Numbered from the stretch's first letter, positions 11,112 through 22,594 are shown. The stretch is DNA of 64,000 bases from Chaunax sp. Z400 (GCA_037577475.1 CM075186.1:29205334-29269333); one strand, 5' to 3'. Numbers and translations: made by a program. Notes: generated from the sequence alone by a model not told the origin.

Positions 11112-11513
11112 GTGACACTACAGAATCCTGTCTGTTTTTAATGCAGTGATGTCACTACAGAATCCTGTCTGTTTTTAATACAGTGATGTCACTACAGAAT
11201 CCTGTCTGTTTTTAATACAGTGATGTCCACTACAGAATCCTGTCTGTTTTTAATGCAGTGATGTCACTACAGAATCCTGTCTGTTTTTAATGCAGTGATG
11301 TCACTACAGAATCCTGTCTGTTTTTAATACAGTGATGTCACTACAGAATCCTGTCTGTTTTTAATACAGTGATGTCCACTACAGAATCCTGTCTGTTTTT
11401 AATGCAGTGATGTCCACTACAGAATCCTGTCTGTTTTTAATACAGTGATGTCACTACAGAATCCTGTCTGTTTTTAATACAGTGATGTCCACTACAGAAT
11501 CCTGTCTGTTTTT
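11112..11513. repeat. 37-bp minisatellite, 11 copies
   Basis: The unit cactacagaatcctgtctg plus tttttaatRcagtgatgt repeats 11 times, with 37- or 38-bp spacing depending on an extra C (gtccac versus gtcac) and an A/G variant (atacag/atgcag). Very low divergence between units indicates recent expansion. No spacer diversity, so it is not CRISPR-like. Confidence 0.92.
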
Positions 11514-11577
11514 TACTTGTACAGTCTTTTGTTGTCACTGTCCCAACTTTTTTGAAACGTGTTGCTGGCACTATACT

Positions 11578-11585
11578 ATAATTAT

Positions 11586-11617
<32 letters not shown>

Positions 11618-11632
11618 AATTATACTATACAT
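11578..11632. repeat. AT microsatellite
   Basis: Runs of (ta)n and its inverted form around 11588-11625, able to fold into a hairpin. Just before it (11525-11570) is the text cccaacttttttgaaac, the end of a repeat common in fish and also seen near 37500. Confidence 0.75.
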
Positions 11633-12240
11633 ATAGTTTTAACACTCTTTTTCAAGCAAACTGTTACAGCTATGCAGTCCTTCCTTAATCAACTGTATTT
11701 AAATAACTGAACTGACACTATTAATGTCCCTTGTGCTCAGCTTTCAACCTCTGCAAAATTCTGAACTATAAATATAAAGTATATAATATGACCTACAAAG
11801 ATAACTTTGGTAACACATCTATGAGCTTAATAAAGATTGGGTTATTGTCCTTTTTTTTTTTACAGAACTAAACATTCTCTAATACTGTGCAGTATTATGA
11901 GTCAATTCTCATCATCAAGTTACACAAACAAATAAATAGTCTAAAAATTCTATATAGCCAATAAATCAAACTTAAATAAAGTGATTATTTCATTATCGGC
12001 TCCATTTATTACAATTTATTTTTTTATTAATTTATTATTTTTATTTATTAATATTACAAAGGATTTTTTTCCAACCCAGCCAATAATGTAATTTGGGCAA
12101 AAAGTTATTACGTTATTGGTTCAGAAATTGTATAACATTATTGGTACATTACTACATTATCGGCTTTCATGACATTCATTTTTTTTTTTATTATTGGCAG
12201 TTATAACGTTATCTCCGATATAACATTATTGGCTTCAACA
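11633..12240. other. AT-rich interval with repeated attattggc-type motifs
   Basis: No gene. Between ~11990 and 12235 the words attattgg, ttatcggc and ataacgttat recur in both orientations. This suggests a degenerate MITE or palindromic repeat, but I could not define its ends. Confidence 0.45.
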
Positions 12241-12898
12241 AACATTTCCATGAATTGTTGTTTGATATAATTATAAAGAGGCATGGGAATAAAATACTCC
12301 AGTGTAGTACTACTGCCACCTGCTCATGAACTGGTCCTGCTCTAGTTTTGACCAACAGTATTTATTAAAGTAACATACTGTAAGTCATTTATCCTGGATG
12401 GATGACTTACTAATGGATCCTTACTGTGATATTATAGTGCTGATGGTGGGTCAAATCTCCACACATTTGTTTGTGACAGTTTGTCCACCACAATAATCTA
12501 ATACATGTATGTATTGAAACGGATGTCATGTGAAAAAGCGTGTCTTTCATCAAAGTAAACATGATGACATAAGTACTGCATTCATTTTACTGTAATTCCA
12601 CTGATCAGAAAACCTACATTTATATTTCAGATATGTGGAGGGAAGCAACTTGTGAAATATGAGCGCTTGAATTCAAACTTTTTAGAAAACATGTAGTTGA
12701 CTTCATTTTTGATGTTGACAGTACAATAAGACAATCATTGATCATTTAAGGGCGGGTGAGGATGTTGTGAGGACATACTAGAGATGCAACAGTAGAACAC
12801 ACACAAACAGTGTTCAGAGTTACATTTCTAAATGAGAGATAAACTGAGTTACATCAATTTGAGTCGGTGGCTCAAGTTCCGACTTTCACAAAGACGTG

Positions 12899-13510
12899 TG
12901 TAACAGGGTAGATCTGCATCACCACACTAACTCACCTTCACACTGGTAGTGGTTTTGTGTGTGTGTGTGTGGGGACATGCACGTTTGCTGTGAGCTTAAG
13001 CTTGATTTGATGTGATTGTGCACAGGTGTGTCTGGGTGTGTCTCCTCCTCTAGGAGGTTATTTAAGTGCCTCATGGTCACCACTGCTGTCCTCTCATTTT
13101 GCTGTTGTTTCTCTGTGTGCAGGCCAGGTTCCGCTGCATGTGTTGCAGCCTTAAGGCAGGTTTGGGCTTCCCAAAGGCTGAAGTGAATGCCGGCCTTTAT
13201 ATTGCTGATGGTGTGGACAACACTGCCATCAGTGAAGAGATAGAGTGAGACTGTGGAAGCAACCAACTAGCAGTGCAGCGGCCTGGACCTCAGACTCCTC
13301 TCCCCTAAAGAGTTGGAGGAACCACTTTTCCCTCCTTTTAAATGAACTCTGAAAAGGACAGTGATTTTTTATAGTTATTCCCCTGAAGTCAGTCCAGTTA
13401 TTTAGTGTATATTTATGTAGTATAATAAAGTGTATTTTAAACTGCTTGTCGTTGTGGTGTCTCTTGCCCTTATTAGTACTGTTTGGTCAATATCTAACCT
13501 GGCTGTTACA
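12899..13510 (+). mobile_element. 5' LTR of the Ty3/gypsy element
   Basis: Begins TGTAACAG and ends CTGTTACA, a perfect 8-bp inverted repeat at the termini. An AATAAA signal lies near 13424. It is followed two bases later by a TGG-starting primer-binding site. The start coincides with the end of homology to the right arm of the inverted duplication (…caaagacgtg). Confidence 0.8.
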
Positions 13511-13512
13511 AC

Positions 13513-13530
13513 TGGCGTTGTCGGCAGGAT
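13513..13530 (+). promoter_or_regulatory. Primer-binding site
   Basis: TGGCGTTGTCGGCAGGAT directly downstream of the 5' LTR, where a tRNA 3' end (CCA) would pair to start minus-strand synthesis. I did not assign the tRNA. Confidence 0.65.
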
Positions 13531-13548
13531 TGACCACCAGAGTAACTA

Positions 13549-14541
13549 GTGGGCAAGAACAACATGACTGACCAGAGTGAACCACAGACTGGCTCAAATA
13601 GGGAAACCTCAGCTCCTAGTGCAGTATTCAGACCAGTTGGTATGTTTCCCATGCTCAACATAGCTACAGCTAAATTTAAGGGGAGGGATTCAGATATTAG
13701 TCCGGGGGAATGGAAAAGTAACCTCCAGACAGCATTCATTTTGCAAGGGATCCCAACAGAATTTAGGGCTGATTTGACACTTTGCTGTTTAGAGGGCAAA
13801 GCAAAACGAGAAATTTAAATTTTACCACTAGAGCAGCGCAACACGGCTGAATTAATTTTTAATGTGTTAGAAAAATTATGTGGGGATAAAACCACTGCCT
13901 CGGTCCTGCGCACTCAATTCTTCAACACTCGCCAAGAACATCACGAAGATATCGGCTCTTTTGCATTGAGGCTCCAAGAACACTTCCTCCGATTAAAAAG
14001 GAAGGATCCAAGAGGCATCATGGATGAAAACGTTCTTCTAAGAGACCACCTGATTGAGGGACTAAGAGATGTTGCAATAAGGGGTGAGTTCAGAACGAAG
14101 ATTTTATTACATGAAAACCTTACATTTGAGGATATTAAAGCAGAGCTCCTCTTAAGAGAACATGCCTATGAAGGAACAGTTGAACATGCTCAGTGTTTTG
14201 CCACCAGAGGGGAGAAATATCCTAACAGCAATGTCAAAGACCTGGAGCACATTGAATCAGAGCTACAACAAGAAAATACTCAACAAGTGACACTCCAGTT
14301 TAAAGAGTTATCTCAGTCGTTGATTAAGGAAATTCGGTCAGAACTGCACCCAACCACTCCAAAAGATTCTGATTGGAACCAGCATAACCAACACAGACCT
14401 ATGGCAAGGGGGGGAAGTAGACCTAGAGTAAATTCCAATCAATATGATGAACGGGGCAGCCCCATTTGTAACAACTGTTCCCAGTCTGGCCATATAGCCC
14501 GCTTCTGTAAAAACAGGGCTAGGTCAGCATCTTTAAACTAA
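13549..14541 (+). pseudogene. gag: Ty3/gypsy gag with CCHC knuckle, one internal stop
   Basis: A single frame from the ATG at 13564 region (open from 13549) to 14541 encodes a capsid-like retrotransposon gag of ~330 residues. It is interrupted by one TAA at 13816-13818; the frame continues on both sides. A zinc knuckle CNNCSQSGHIARFC lies at ~14470-14511 near the C-terminus. It forms the particle and binds element RNA. Protease follows in another frame, so a frameshift would be needed for pol in a live copy. Confidence 0.82.
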
Positions 14542-14555
14542 ATGACACCACTGTT

Positions 14556-15251
14556 GTGGCCCAGATGGTGGGTGGTTTAGATACCAATGGGCCCCAAATT
14601 AAAGATATGGACAGATTGATTGGAAAAGTCCCCAAAGTTGATTTACACCTTGACCATGTCCCTATACAGTGTATTCTAGATACTGGCTCAAATGTATCAC
14701 TGATGAAAAACAGCTATTTTTTAAAACACTTTGGCAATAATGGCATGAAGTTAAAAGATGCCAGTACATGGCTGGCACTAGAGGCTGCTAATGGGCTGGA
14801 CATTCCATACCTGGGCTATGTATTATTGCATGTACAGGTCGGACAACTGGAACTCCCTGAATGTGGCTTTTTGGTGACAAAAGATCACTGTTTGACTGAC
14901 AATGAAGGGGTTCTTGGGATGAACATCATTTCACGCTGTTTTGAAGAAGTGGATCAGAAAAGACCCTTGTCCTGTCTGTCCACTAATGAGCATCAACAGA
15001 AAGTCTGGGCCATGTCTTTCAAAATTTGTGCCAGCCTAGCACAGTTTGCAGCTCCAGATGGGTCCATTGGGTATGTACGCACCATAAACCGCCATCCCAT
15101 ACAGATTCCAGCCCGGAGTGATATGTGGGTGTGGGGACATACCAAGTCACCAGTGGATGGCAAGGACTACCAATGCTTGGTGGAACCTCTGGAGGTGGGA
15201 GGAGTTTTAATTGCTCGAACTTTATCCACGGTTCAGGGGGAAGGGTCCTAA
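14556..15251 (+). pseudogene. Ty3/gypsy protease region
   Basis: 231 codons. The retropepsin motif CILDTGSNVSLM lies at ~14672-14708 and a GMNIISRC stretch (the conserved I-L-G-x-x-x-I position) at ~14918. Frame stops at 15249; the next open frame (15270) begins in the same phase, but the natural continuation appears to be in another phase, so a small indel near 15235 is likely. Cleaves the polyprotein in live elements. Confidence 0.75.
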
Positions 15252-15269
15252 TACGAGTTCAAAATCTCA

Positions 15270-17016
15270 ATGAGTCACAGACATCAGAAGCTAGCTAAGA
15301 CTTTTAAAAGTGACCCCACAGATGTCATACAGGAGAATGGTGTGAGAATGACCCGTGTTGGTGTAAACACTGTTAGAGTGAGTATGGGCCAAACTGAATC
15401 CAAGCCAGAACAGAGTGTTTTTCCTGATTTAAAGAGTCTCCATTTGTCCATAGAGGAGCGGGAGAGAATGCAGGCTTTGTTACACAAACACAGAGCGGTT
15501 TTTGCGGCGCATGACGAGGATTATGGACTGACGGACACCATACAACATGTGATCCCCACAGGCAATGCCCCCCCCAGTGCAGGAGCGCTACAGACAGATT
15601 CCACCAAAAATGTACTAAGAAGAGTTTGATTCAAGGTATGTTGGACTCAAACATCATTGTGCCTAGTTCCAGCCCTTGGGCATCGCCAATCGTGTTAGTC
15701 CGCAAGAAGGATGGGACACTTTAAATGCTGTGACCCATAAAGATGCTTATCCTCTTCCAAGAATAGAAGAATCATTGGCATGTCTGGGCAGTGCGAAGTA
15801 CTTTTCTACCCTGGATCTAGCAAGTGGATACTGGCAGGTGGGCGTTTCCCCTGCTGATAGAGAGAAAACAGCTTTCACCACACCTATGGGCTTATTTGAA
15901 TTCAGTAGAATGCCCTTTGGCTTGTCCAATGCACCAGCTACATTTCAAAGATTGATGCATGCATGTCTGGGTGAACAAAATCTACAATCTTTGCTAGTTT
16001 ATCTTGATGATGTGATAATATACTCTCCTGATTTTGACACTCATTTGGCCCATTTGGACTCAGTGTTTGCAAAGTTGTCCAAGCATGGCCTTAAGCTAAA
16101 GCCCAACAAGTGTTGCCTTTTAAAGCAGGAAGTGCAGTACTTGGGACATCGGGTTTTAGCAAGAGGAATTGCCCCAGATCCTGACAAGATAAAGTGTATC
16201 AAGGACTGGCCTACCCCCACAACTACCAAACAGCTGCAGTCCTTTCTGGGTTTGGCGGGCTATTACCGCAGATTTGTGAAAGGCTTCGCCAAAATTGCAA
16301 GCCTGTTAAATCAAATGTTGGCGGGAGCAGCCCAGAATCCAAGGAGTAAGGATAATCTGTTTCCCACTAAATGGAACTCAGCCTGTGATGATGTCTTCAA
16401 TGCACTAAAAATGACTCTGACCTCTGCACCTATATTGGCTTTTGCTGATTTTAACCTTCCTTTTATTCTGTACACAGATACCAGTAGCCGAGGTTTAGGA
16501 GCTGTGCTTGCCCAAGTTCAGGACGGGAAGGAGAGGGTAATCGCTTTCACCAGCAGGAGCTTGAGCCCTACAGAGAAAAATGATAAAAATTATAGCTCCT
16601 TTAAGCTTGAATTTTTGGCTTTGACATGGGCAGTCACAAAAAAATTTGCTGAGTATTTACATTGTGCTCCTTTTCTTGTATATACAGATAATGATCCCCT
16701 AGTGCACTTGAACTCAGCTAAATTGGGGAGCCTAGAGCAGAGATGGGCAGCACGTCTGGCAAGTTTTCAATTTGAGATAAAGTATAAGCCAGGACGTCTA
16801 AACCAGAGTGCAGATGCATTATCTCGATTTCCACCAGATGCAGCAACCTCGGATCCAGACGAAGGAAGAGAAGGGGTTGAGATCCCATCATTCATTCATG
16901 TCAGCACGTACATCGCCAGAGCAATGTGCATGGGAACAGGAAAAGTCAACCAGGAAAACTTGCAAAAGGCAACAGTTGGGGCTCCATTGTTCCCTGAACG
17001 CACACCAACTCAGTGA
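15270..17016 (+). pseudogene. pol: Ty3/gypsy RT and RNase H
   Basis: The N-terminal RT piece (15270-15629) is followed by a frameshift. Then a 446-codon stretch (15676-17016) holds RT from AVTHKDAYPLPRIEE through LVYLDDVIIYS (catalytic YLDD near 15998-16025) and YLGHRV. RNase H follows, starting ILYTDTSSRGLGAVLAQ (~16468). The fingers lack the usual R-F-C-V-D-Y-R-K-L block: the text jumps from DGTL to NAVTHKD at ~15720, a small deletion. The tail (after ~16880) has no integrase. Retrotransposon pol core, inactive. Confidence 0.88.
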
Positions 17017-17068
17017 TCTATCTGCAGGAGGAAGACCCAGTCTTGAGGAGAGTGTCATGGCATTTGCA

Positions 17069-17800
17069 AAGGGGCTATTGTTTGCCTGAATATTAGCTGG
17101 GCTCATGAGTCCATAAGTAGCACAGTATGGGATACGTGCTGCTAAAACAGGACTGCACTTTTTTTAATACACTATAATCCATTTGAGGTAAGAAACTATA
17201 CTGGCAAAGTGCTTCCTGTACAGTACAGACTTCATATGGCCTCTGAAGTAGATTCCTATATTACAAATGAAAAGAACACAGTATACAAACGTACACAATT
17301 CAATTTCTATAACATCACATAGTGAACAGTGAGGTTTATGGTGAAAAGTGATCAACTTCTGAGCAGCAATATCAATACTGAGTGTTTCCCTGCAGGATGA
17401 TTCATGTGCAGACTGTAGAAAGATGCATGCAGTAGTAGTTTGGAGTGGTGGTGTATGAATGGACCTCTGTTTTGGTTTGTGTCAACTCATTATGAAATGT
17501 AATCAGCCCATACTGACAGTACGTGAACTTTAATCTGTTTTTGAAGCTGGTGTAGTCAGGTGACTGGTCTTAATCACACCTATAATACATGGAAACAAAC
17601 AGTGCAGCAGAGCTCATGGTGCATGAGCTACAAAGAACACAAAATGTACAGTGCGATGAGCAGCTAAAACAACAGGAACGTTCTCATTCAAATATACAGT
17701 GACTGAGAGTCACATTCAATTGTCACAGTCCATGATCCCCACCAGTGAGGCCCGTTCCTTTGGCATCTGTGGTTTGAATGGTTGAGAAATGAGTTTGTTC
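17069..17800 (-). other. Inverted-duplication arm, non-coding part
   Basis: Reverse complement of ~59040-60130 with scattered differences. No gene domain seen; likely 3'-UTR-like or intergenic sequence downstream of the ORF at 17801-18134 when read on the minus strand. Confidence 0.6.
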
Positions 17801-18134
17801 CTAAACAGTGAATGTCTGTGGGCTGTAACAGCAGAATGTCTTCATTCCTCTGAGAACCAACGCTCTGTGGTTCATCATGGCAGCCGTCTGTACATGAGGG
17901 AAGCTCGTCTGCTGCCCTGAAGAAGAGAGCTGCTGGCAGCTTGTGCTTGTCCAGTCCTCTGGCCCCTTTGACACCAAGATGGGGTAAAGTGTGGTGTGGG
18001 AGAAGGTATCGGTGTAAGGAGGACCTCTATCTATCACAGGAAGGTCTCTGCAGTGGAACCTCCTCCTGGTGGATCTGGGCTGAAGTCGACTCTGACACAG
18101 GCCACCTTCTCTTGGCTGTTTTACACACATGAAG
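17801..18134 (-). other. Open frame conserved in both arms (unrecognised)
   Basis: Read on the minus strand, a frame of ~110 codons ends at a stop at 17801-17803 and matches 58691-59024 with very few changes. A splice-acceptor-like gtaaaacag lies at its start, so it could be a terminal exon (…PREGGLCQSR to CCYSPQTFTV). I do not recognise the protein. At 18135 the sequence switches abruptly to a LINE fragment, so any upstream exon is lost in this copy. The few differences between arms appear to be amino-acid changing, which does not favour strong constraint. It could equally be a chance frame in an exonised or non-coding region. Confidence 0.3.
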
Positions 18135-18292
18135 CTGGGGGGCACAGGCTTTAAGCACCTTGGAGCTGACGCCATCAGGGCCTGAAGCCTTACCTGAGTG
18201 GAGTTTATTCAGCTGTCTTCTCACCTGGTCAGCAGTGAAGGACACTGAAAAGGTGTCAGTGCGGCTGTGAAGTGTAGGAAGAGGGGGGCCTA
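18135..18292 (-). pseudogene. LINE RT fragment (Rex1/CR1-like)
   Basis: The minus strand encodes FTADQVRRQLNKLHSGKASG followed by PDGVSSKVLKACAPQL. This is the fingers entry (K-A-x-G-P-D-G-V) of the same LINE class seen at 34500-35823. It is cut exactly at the edge of the inverted duplication. Confidence 0.75.
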
Positions 18293-19820
18293 TACAAGGG
18301 GACATGGGGCAATACAGAGACCTTAAAGGTCTCCAGTTGTATCGTACTAATAATGAGAACTTAAATGAATTTCTGTCAATCAACCGAACTTTAATCCATT
18401 CAAATTATTGTTACCTTTTATTACTACAGTCATGTGGTCACATTATTATTATCTTCATCATAACAGTGAAGTTGGTTAGTCAGGAATCAGCAATTATTTA
18501 GTGCTCTGGGAACATTTGTCATAACTTTCCCACATTAGACCCTAAAGAACTCATATATTAAAAGTATAATTGATAACAAGTAGATAATAATTGTTATTGG
18601 CAGGTTGTAAAACTTTACTAATGTCAGTTTGTTTCTGTCTGCAGATATCAGGCTGGCTGGTTTACCTTCAACCTGGAGAATGAACCACAGCTTCCTGGAA
18701 ACAGAGCAAATCAGGACGACGTGGAGGGAGAGCTGCAAAATCATGACATACAGGACATGGTAGCAGCCTCTCTTCCATCTCTGAGCAAACATTGTGTCTG
18801 CAGTACCAGGTCACATATTTACAGGATTTATTCTAAAATGTTGCAATACCAATACTTCTAAACAAATATTGTTGTCTGGAAACAATCAGTAATGAAAACA
18901 ATTGACATGGCAGCTCTAGTAAGTTAAGGCAATGATGATGACACTACAGTGACATTTTAGCTTATGGAGGAACTTCATCATGGAGCAACATCATCTTTTT
19001 AAATACTGTATCTGCACATGATGAGTCTAAACTGGTCAGACATGTAGAGTAACTTTGCATCAGAGAGCTACTACTCATGTTTACATAGCGGATATCTCTT
19101 ACCAAAGTCAAATATGACACATACACGCAATTTTAGGACCCACCAAGTGACGGCTGTTTGAAGTTTGAAGCTTTATTTTATCACGTGATTTTGTCACAGG
19201 TTTGTTGCTGAGCCATTACCTTACATAAAACCACTAAAAGAATGATTTACCTAATATGTTATCAGGGTTGATGCCAAAAACAAACAAACAAATAAATAAA
19301 TAACAAAGCAGTACAATAAAGGAGCTGAGATAAAATCAGGATATTCTTTCCGATAAAAATATGTTTTAAGACTAGACCTAAAAGGAGACTGTTTCAGACA
19401 GCTTCATCTCCTCCAGCAGGTCATTCCAGAACCAAAAGTCCTGTCCCCTTCTTTTACTTTTTAACCTGGACGTTGGAGGAGACACAAGGCAGCCTCCCAA
19501 AAATAACATTTACAACTAATCCACATCACTGCATCGACAGAAACAAAAAGTTACAACCTAATTTTATATCTACACAAAAAATTATATTCAATACATGAAT
19601 AAATAAAAAGTTTCTAATCATCCATCAAACATTTGCTTTTTTCCAGCATGTTTCTGTGTCTATGACATCAGTTTCAGAGGTTGTGTTCTGACTTGTGGCA
19701 ACATGTCAGTTTTCTAAGTTGGGTTGGTCAGAGTCAGACATCACATGAATGCACCATTTATATTTTGCTGACATTAGTAACAACATGCACTATGGAAAGA
19801 GGAACACTTAAGTATTTATT
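18293..19820. other. No gene recognised
   Basis: AT-rich sequence with short frames only. A patch at ~19385-19480 (cttcatctcctccagcaggtc…) looks like a fragment of a dispersed repeat, unassigned. Confidence 0.5.
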
Positions 19821-19824
19821 CATT

Positions 19825-20010
19825 CACTCATTACCTCCACCAAGGGAGTAGGTTATGTTTTTGTTGGCGTTGGATTGTTAACAAGATAACACAAAAAGTA
19901 ATGGACGGATTTTGATGAAATTTTCAGGAAATGTCGTAAGTGGCTCAAGGAAGAATCGATTAGATTTTGGTGGTGATCCAGATCATTGTCTGGAACAGGA
20001 ATTTTTTCTA
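19825..20010 (+). repeat. Degenerate dispersed repeat (acctccaccaagg family)
   Basis: Contains cattacctccaccaagg, aacaagataacacaaaaagt, atggacggattttgatgaaa and tcaaggaagaatcgattaga. This text order recurs widely in fish and amphibian genomes as a decayed interspersed repeat. Class not assigned. Confidence 0.5.
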
Positions 20011-20520
20011 GGAATAAACTGCCACATGTACACTTGTATTGTAATGATTACAAGGCTCCACAAGATCGGGCTGTCTGCCACAAAATGAAAATCTGAACCT
20101 CTGCTGAAATGGCAACATGGAGAAACTAAACATAGTTTCACTGTTACCATTTTAGAGGCATTCCCGCCCAACTATCAGATTCTCTCAGTTTATATACACT
20201 CAGGGACCCGCAAGACAACAGATGCACACTTCATTACAGCTGTAAATCATGCCTTCCACAAAACAATAGAGCCACCAACTGTCCTCTGATCTGAACACCT
20301 GACCCCCTTCGGCACAGAGAATTGCCCTCATGTGAAACTCCTGATAAGAGAATTCCCTCATGTCCAGAAACAATAGAGGATTGCCCTCATCTCCTGATCA
20401 CCCCACCTTCCAGGCAAAGAGAATCGCCCCTCTTCTGACCTCCTGTGCAAACATGCAGAAATGTTCTAATTCATACACAGATTTCTTCCACAACCATGAC
20501 ATAAACAACATAAATGTATA

Positions 20521-20706
20521 ATGGAAAGGGGACAGGGAACGAATGTTTTATACTCAAATTTTAAACTCCATGGACCACACAACCTCCAAAGCCTGGGCCT
20601 GGTATCTAACAGGAACTGGACCACGGCACAGCGACAGACGGTGGAGAGAAAATGGATGAGATTATTAAAAACAATAGATCCACATGGCATCAGCGAAATA
20701 TATTAA
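20521..20706 (+). pseudogene. Possible transposon endonuclease C-terminal fragment
   Basis: A 61-codon frame with FKLHGPHNLQSLGL and QTVERKWMRLLKT followed by IDPHGISE. The E-x-x-W-(I/M)-x-x-L-x-T-x-x-P-x-G-(L/I)-(N/S) pattern resembles the end of GIY-YIG endonuclease domains of Penelope-like elements. Only the tail is visible, with no Y-I-G motif upstream in frame, so the assignment is tentative. Confidence 0.3.
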
Positions 20707-21244
20707 AGAGTAACAAATAAATTCTTCTAAAACAAAATGAAAGTAAAGAGGCCATATTTTTAGCAGCTAGGGCTCCCACAGACTTACTTTTAATGGGTTT
20801 TTAAGGATGAACAGGCCCCTTCTCCCCCCTGGACTCTCCATTCGAGGGGAGTGGAATGGTTTCTTAAAGATACCAAGGACGGTGTAATCTGTCTCGGCCC
20901 TATAATAAATGGATGCTGCTCTAAACATACGTTTATATACTTACCTTATACTTACCTGAAAAGAAAAATGTTTTACCTAGCACTTAAATTTTATTGCATG
21001 TTTTATAGCACTTACCACAAAAAAACACTTAAATAGGTCGGAGATAGCTGCACGGACCTTGCTATGTCTTGACCCTCACCTAACCCTAATGCTTTTTTTA
21101 CTACAATAATGCATTTCTTTCCATCTTTGATGTGTCATAAACACTTTATTTTCAATAGCGCATTCACGATACTTATATATTCTGTTAGAAGACATGTAGG
21201 ACTACATACACAGTTATTATGAAGTACTTGTACCTTGACTTTTC
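20707..21244. other. No gene recognised
   Basis: AT-rich; nothing beyond short frames. Confidence 0.45.
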
Positions 21245-21247
21245 GAG

Positions 21248-21516
21248 TAATATATACATATATATATATATACATATATACATATATATACATATATACA
21301 TATACTGTACATATACATATATACATATATATATACATATATACATATACTGTACATATACATATATATATATACATATATACATATACTGTACATATAC
21401 ATATATATACATATATATACATATATACATACATATACATATACATACATATACACATATATATATACATATACATACATATACACATATATATATATAT
21501 ACATATACATATAAAT
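21248..21516. repeat. TA/CATA compound microsatellite
   Basis: Alternating tatata, catata and cactgtaca-like blocks (catatactgtacatatacat repeats three times near 21298, 21346 and 21385). Open frames on both strands here encode only Tyr/Ile/His/Val/Met and are artefacts. Confidence 0.92.
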
Positions 21517-21564
21517 TAAATTATATAAATTAAAATTTCAATTTTATTATATTATGGTGTGAGT

Positions 21565-22590
21565 TCAAAGTGTTAAAATATTGCTTGAACCGTGCTTCCA
21601 TTTTCTCCCACAGGCCAAAGATGTCGTCAAGGTAACGGACATACAGCAGTGGTTGGTCCTCACATTTTGCCAGAGCGGTCTCCTGCCACAACGCCAGGTA
21701 GATGTCAGCTTAAGAGGGGGAGTATTTTCTCTCCATCGTGCATCCACACATTTGTAGGTAGTGTTTATTGTCAAACTGGAAGTCGTTCCTGGTCGGGGTG
21801 AGTTCGAGTAGTTGTAAAAGTTCAGTGTCAGGTCTGGATGGGTCTGGGTATTTCTGGAGGGTATGTTTGGTTGCCGCAAGTCCGAGTGGGTTTCTATGTT
21901 GGTGTATAGTGAGTCTATGTCTATTGTAAAGAGGAGGGTTTGAGTGGGTACTGTAGTTTTTTTCAGGTTTATGTTGACATGATGGTACGTGGCACCTGGG
22001 AAACTGTCAACCTGAATATTGGGGTCTTTGAAGGGTGGGATGCGCGACAGGTTGGAGTCCCCCATAAAGAGGGTGGGTTTGTGGACTTAAAGTCTAACTT
22101 TCCATTCTTGTAATTTACAGAAGGTTTTGGGGTGGGTGTGGGGTTCCGGTCGACCTGGGGAACCAGGAGCTGCAGCTGGGGTCTAATCGGAGTTAGAAGT
22201 GGAGGATTCAGATGGTTGGGATGTTGTAAGCATTTCGCTTCTCATCACTTCACCCATCATCATGTCGTTATCCTCCACCTCAGTGATGTTTGTGGTGGCG
22301 GTCTGTGCAGTCAGCAGCTCTGGCTCCCCTGTTGGTCAGCCGAAGAGGTATCTGGAGGAGGAGAGGATGTAATGGTGTTACTGCATGGTACAGCAACATT
22401 GCTAAACACTGTCTCCTTTACTGTTGTGGGGGTGGTCTCTGTTGGAGGTTTAAATGAATGCTCCGGGTCATTGGATAATCGGTGACGCATGACTCTAACC
22501 TGGCGTCGCGGGTTACCTTTGGGAAGTTGGATCGGAGACTGCTGGGTGGGACTATTGGTTTTCACCACCGCCGTACAAGGGACTGTTAGT
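21565..22590 (-). pseudogene. Penelope-like element RT, internally deleted and frameshifted
   Basis: Minus strand. An upstream Pro/Thr-rich stretch (22311-22568) precedes MGDSNLSRIPPF at ~22065, which resembles the start of an SGNH/GDSL-type hydrolase module. It passes directly into RT text: FTIDIDSLYTNIET (~21930-21890), then in other frames NDFQF-DN, LALWQETALAKC and YVRYLDDIFGLW (~21650-21605). The Y-x-x-Y-x-D-D-I and D-S-L-Y-T-N-I motifs are characteristic of Penelope-like RTs. Frameshifts near 21850 and 21740 and the abrupt hydrolase-to-RT junction show a deleted dead copy. Confidence 0.72.
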
Positions 22591-22594
22591 GGGC

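Larger units (their letters stand above)
12899..17068 (+). mobile_element. Ty3/gypsy LTR retrotransposon, 3' truncated
   Basis: Order: 5' LTR (12899-13510), primer-binding site, gag with zinc knuckle, aspartic protease, RT, RNase H. The element stops at ~17068, where the sequence returns to the inverted-duplication arm. Integrase and the 3' LTR are absent. The matching place in the right arm has no element, which independently supports both edges. Gag and pol carry stops, a frameshift and a small RT deletion, so it is dead. Confidence 0.88.
12241..18134. repeat. Left arm of a large inverted duplication (partner 58691-61309)
   Basis: 12241-12898 is the reverse complement of about 60432-61309, and 17069-18134 is the reverse complement of 58691-60130. 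The left arm carries an extra Ty3/gypsy element (12899-17068). The right arm instead has ~300 bp including a CA microsatellite at the matching place. The right arm also has ~220 bp near 60915-61140 absent on the left. Arms are ~40 kb apart. Confidence 0.85.

Noticed and set aside
11112..11513. CRISPR-like array of regular repeats
   Set aside because: Units are contiguous with no unique spacers, and the genome is eukaryotic; it is a minisatellite.
18027..18383. 118-codon minus-strand frame joining LINE RT text to the arm ORF region
   Set aside because: It crosses the junction between a LINE fragment and the inverted-duplication arm by chance; the two parts are unrelated.
21135..21533. Tyr/Ile/His-rich and Tyr/Met/Val-rich frames on both strands
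   Set aside because: TA/CATA microsatellite artefacts.
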